In this document: piece after piece, positions 61,502-64,000 of the stretch | Numbering within the stretch: position 1 is the first letter of the stretch | How the letters are laid out: the number at the start of each line of letters is the position of its first letter | Source of the DNA: VAZQ01 sp035263865 | GTDB taxonomy: Bacteria > Pseudomonadota > Alphaproteobacteria > Rhizobiales > Xanthobacteraceae | Assembly: GCA_035263865.1 (NCBI GenBank) | Contig: DATFQX010000052.1 | Coordinates: forward strand, 1-64,000 | Direction: 5' to 3' | Length of the DNA: 64,000 bases | Translations under genes and position numbers: made by a program | Notes under the pieces: model-generated | Database searches by the model: none | What the model was told of the DNA's origin: nothing | The model's input: the letters and a program-made list of their open reading frames with translations, nothing else

Positions 61502-63592
61502 ATGCGTCCCGTCTTAAGCAGTACATCGGCCTGGCAGACCAAGTTTTTGTGGGCAGCGATCGCGATACTAGGCGCTGTTTCCTTCGGGATCGTCGCGCTC
61601 AATCGGGGCGAAGCGGTCAATGCGGCGTGGTTGGTGGTCGCTGCGGTCTGCGTTTATTTCGTCGCTTATCGCTTCTATGGACTGTTCGTCGCCGAGCGGG
61701 CGCTCGGCGTCGACGCAACACGACCGACGCCCGCCTACCGGCACAATGACGGCCTCGATTACGTTCCCACCAATCGATACGTGCTCTTCGGCCATCACTT
61801 CGCGGCGATCGCAGGCGCGGGTCCGCTGGTTGGTCCGGTGCTTGCCGCGCAAATGGGTTATTTGCCAGGGACGCTCTGGATTCTTGCCGGGGCGGTGTTC
61901 GCCGGCGCGATCCAGGACATGACGGTGCTGTTTCTGTCGACGCGGCGCGACGGTCGTTCGCTCGGCGATATCGTGCGCGCCGAGATGGGACCGGTTGCGG
62001 GCACGGTTGCGGGCATCGGCATTCTCCTGATCTGCGTCATCGTGCTTGCGGTTCTTGCTCTCGTTGTCGTCAAGGCCTTGGTCGGCAGCCCGTGGGGCAC
62101 TTTCGCGGTGTTCTGCACAATTCCCATCGCGTTGTTCATGGGCATCTACAATCAGTTCATCCGGCCGGGGCATATCGGCGAGATGTCGCTCATCGGCTGC
62201 GTCCTGCTGCTCGCGGCGCTGATCTATGGACGGACCGTGTCCGAGACCCCGGCGCTCGCCGCCTGGTTCGATTTCAAAGGCGAGACGCTGGCGCTGATCA
62301 TCATCGGCTACGGCTTCGTCGCCTCCGTGCTCCCCGTCTGGCTGCTGTTGGCGCCGCGCGATTATCTCTCGACTTTCCTCAAGATCGGAACCATCGCGCT
62401 CCTGGCCCTCGGAATCCTCATCGTGCGTCCCGATCTGCAGATGCCCGCCGTGACCAAGTTTATCGACGGCACCGGGCCGGTTTGGTCGGGCAGCGTCTTT
62501 CCGTTCCTGTTCATCACCATCGCCTGCGGAGCGGTTTCCGGCTGGCATTCGCTCATTGCTTCGGGAACGACGCCGAAAATGATCGAGAACGAACGCCAGA
62601 TCGCGTTCATCGGATATGGCGGGATGCTGATGGAGTCGTTCGTCGCCATCATGGCGATGATCGGAGCGAGCGTCATCCATCCCGGCGTCTACTTCGCCAT
62701 GAACAGCTCGGCGGGGGTGATCGGCACCACCGCTGATCATGCCGCGCAGGTGATCTCGTCCTGGGGATTCGTGGTGACGCCCAACGAGATCGCCCAGATG
62801 GCCAAGGATGTCGGCGAAACGACGATCATGTCGCGTACCGGCGGCGCGCCGACGCTGGCGGTCGGCATGGCGAGCATTTTGTCGTCATTCCTCGGCGGCC
62901 CCACATTGATGGGCATTTGGTATCACTTCGCGATCCTATTCGAGGCCCTGTTCATCCTGACCACGGTCGATGCGGGGACGCGCGTCCTGCGCTTCATGAT
63001 CCAAGATCTGATCGGCAACGCGATTCCCGCGTTCAAGGAGACCTCGTCCTGGACCAACAATCTGATCGGCTCGCTGCTTTCGGTGATCCTGTGGGGATAC
63101 TTCCTCTATGCCGGCGTGATCGATCCATTCGGTGGGATCTGGACGCTGTGGCCGCTGTTCGGCACCGCCAACCAAATGCTCGCGGCAATCGCGCTGACGG
63201 TATGCACGGTCGTGCTGTTCAAGATGAAACGCGAGCGCTTCGCGCTGGTGACGATTGCACCTGCCACTTGGCTCATTGTATGCACGACGACCGCTGGGCT
63301 GGAGAAGGTAGCCAGTCTAGATCCGAATGTGGGATTCATCAGCCACGCCCTCAAATACGCGGATGCGATCGCGGCCGGGCAGCTGTTGGCCCCAGCCAAA
63401 ACGGCGGCGGAGATGACCCGAATCGTCGTCAACGATTACATTGATGCGGCGCTTGCTGCGGTATTCGTGCTCGTCGTTGTTGCCACGGTGATCTACGGTC
63501 TGATCAGCATCTGGAAGGCGCTGGCGAGTCCGCAGGCGACGGCCATGGAAGTCGGATTCGCCGGGGCAGCGGCGGGAGGCGGTCATGCCTGA
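61502..63592 (+). CDS. cstA: Carbon starvation protein CstA-type transporter
   Basis: A 696-residue inner-membrane transporter with about 16-18 helices. Family signatures include YRFYGLFVAERALGVD near the N-terminus, HHFAAIAGAGPLVGPVLAAQMGYLPG and IASGTTPKMIENERQIAFIGYGGML, and VDAGTRVLRFMIQD near the C-terminus. CstA proteins take up peptides or pyruvate and are induced at carbon starvation in E. coli. ATG 61502 with GGGAG 8 bases upstream is preferred over an upstream start. The small ybdD-like gene overlaps its end by 8 bp, the standard pairing. Confidence 0.95.
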   Translation: MRPVLSSTSAWQTKFLWAAIAILGAVSFGIVALNRGEAVNAAWLVVAAVCVYFVAYRFYGLFVAERALGVDATRPTPAYRHNDGLDYVPTNRYVLFGHHFAAIAGAGPLVGPVLAAQMGYLPGTLWILAGAVFAGAIQDMTVLFLSTRRDGRSLGDIVRAEMGPVAGTVAGIGILLICVIVLAVLALVVVKALVGSPWGTFAVFCTIPIALFMGIYNQFIRPGHIGEMSLIGCVLLLAALIYGRTVSETPALAAWFDFKGETLALIIIGYGFVASVLPVWLLLAPRDYLSTFLKIGTIALLALGILIVRPDLQMPAVTKFIDGTGPVWSGSVFPFLFITIACGAVSGWHSLIASGTTPKMIENERQIAFIGYGGMLMESFVAIMAMIGASVIHPGVYFAMNSSAGVIGTTADHAAQVISSWGFVVTPNEIAQMAKDVGETTIMSRTGGAPTLAVGMASILSSFLGGPTLMGIWYHFAILFEALFILTTVDAGTRVLRFMIQDLIGNAIPAFKETSSWTNNLIGSLLSVILWGYFLYAGVIDPFGGIWTLWPLFGTANQMLAAIALTVCTVVLFKMKRERFALVTIAPATWLIVCTTTAGLEKVASLDPNVGFISHALKYADAIAAGQLLAPAKTAAEMTRIVVNDYIDAALAAVFVLVVVATVIYGLISIWKALASPQATAMEVGFAGAAAGGGHA

Positions 63593-63818
63593 CTTGCAGA
63601 ACTTGTTCGATCGCCCCACGCGGGCAGCGGGCGCCACTCTCTATTGGACGACGCGGGCGGCGCGTTTGATGGTCGGAGTTCCCGATTATGAAACGTATGT
63701 TGCACACCGGCGGGCCAACCATCCGAACGAATCGATCATGACCTATGTGGAGTTTTTCCGTGAACGGCAGCAGGCCCGGTATGCCGTGGGGAAGGGTCGA
63801 TTCAGGGGCTGCTGCTAA
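63585..63818 (+). CDS. YbdD/YjiX-family small protein
   Basis: A 77-residue protein of the YbdD/DUF466 family, which accompanies CstA/BtsT transporters in most genomes. Hallmarks are VGVPDYETYVAHRRANHP and MTYVEFFRERQQARYA, with a GxGRFRGCC end. The ATG overlaps the cstA stop by 8 bases, indicating coupling. It is thought to be needed for transporter activity. Confidence 0.92.
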   Translation: MPDLQNLFDRPTRAAGATLYWTTRAARLMVGVPDYETYVAHRRANHPNESIMTYVEFFRERQQARYAVGKGRFRGCC

Positions 63819-64000
63819 CGGCCGTCACGGTCACCCAATACCACTCGAGTGAGGGGGCCAAGGGATTGCAAAGGCGCTATGCCGCAAGTTGCGGCAGGCT
63901 GCCTAATCCATCGCCATGATTGGTTCAGGCGCGAATGCTCGCGCGAGATTCACGGTTGAGCATCCAAACGTCATAGTTTTGAAAAACGTGCAGCGTAAGA
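63819..64000. other. Window end, no gene seen
   Basis: The last 182 bp after the YbdD gene show no convincing reading frame, terminator or repeat. A gene may begin past the window edge. Confidence 0.3.

Noticed and set aside
1..64000. tRNA genes, rRNA genes, CRISPR arrays, transposases or prophage
   Set aside because: No cloverleaf with T-loop and CCA-side features, no regularly spaced repeats, and no transposase or phage motifs were found when reading both strands.

Overview
The window looks like chromosome of a high-GC alphaproteobacterium, most likely a Hyphomicrobiales (Rhizobiales) member of the Bradyrhizobium/Xanthobacteraceae type. This is inferred from base composition, the large set of Bug/TctC periplasmic receptors, a SAM-cyclase-ATPase-TPR regulator, a small MCWEID protein of a type I associate with this group, and palindromic intergenic elements. 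No tRNA, rRNA, CRISPR array, transposase or phage gene was seen. Assignments rest on reading translated motifs; no database search was possible.

Layout. 28-4671 (+): amidase, acyl-CoA dehydrogenase, N-acetylmuramoyl-L-alanine amidase and an extradiol ring-cleavage dioxygenase. 4861-8236 (-): a compact crotonase, UbiD decarboxylase and Bug receptor operon. 8413-14635 (+): YciA-type thioesterase, asnS, three tandem Bug receptors, a methyltransferase and an MgtC-like protein. 14722-17211 (-): an L,D-transpeptidase and an exonuclease III/5'-3' exonuclease fusion. 17909-22522 (-): an orphan branched-chain amino-acid type binding protein and a ba3-type oxidase operon (diheme cytochrome c, subunits I and II, small membrane subunit). 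22623-27005 (-): adaptor, double ABC-2 permease, adaptor, with no ATPase gene, preceded by an exact 17-bp tandem duplication.

27279-31736 (+): a five-gene catabolic-looking operon (ornithine cyclodeaminase-like, gentisate dioxygenase-like bicupin, 4,5-dihydroxyphthalate decarboxylase-like, rhodanese, SDR), facing three more Bug genes (31745-34732, -). 35160-39557 (+): a complete carbohydrate ABC importer, followed by a polysaccharide-deacetylase-family hydrolase translationally coupled to a divergent Bug protein; another Bug gene faces it. 43142-46599: small genes, a broken SnoaL/DUF4440-like gene and an amidohydrolase. 46668-54350: heme-bearing propeller protein, class III adenylate cyclase, Rieske protein with a long helical tail, lipoprotein, a capsule/glycan-type gene with a possible in-frame stop, and the MCWEID protein. 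54571-63818: large SAM-cyclase-ATPase-TPR regulator, D-aminoacylase-like hydrolase, a second UbiD enzyme, and CstA with its small YbdD partner.

Taken together the window encodes scavenging and breakdown of organic acids and aromatic compounds: nine periplasmic tricarboxylate-type receptors sit beside decarboxylases, ring-cleavage dioxygenases, CoA-ester enzymes and amidohydrolases. No TctA/TctB membrane genes and no classical DNA-binding regulator were recognised, so the receptors must work with membrane subunits encoded elsewhere or have other roles.
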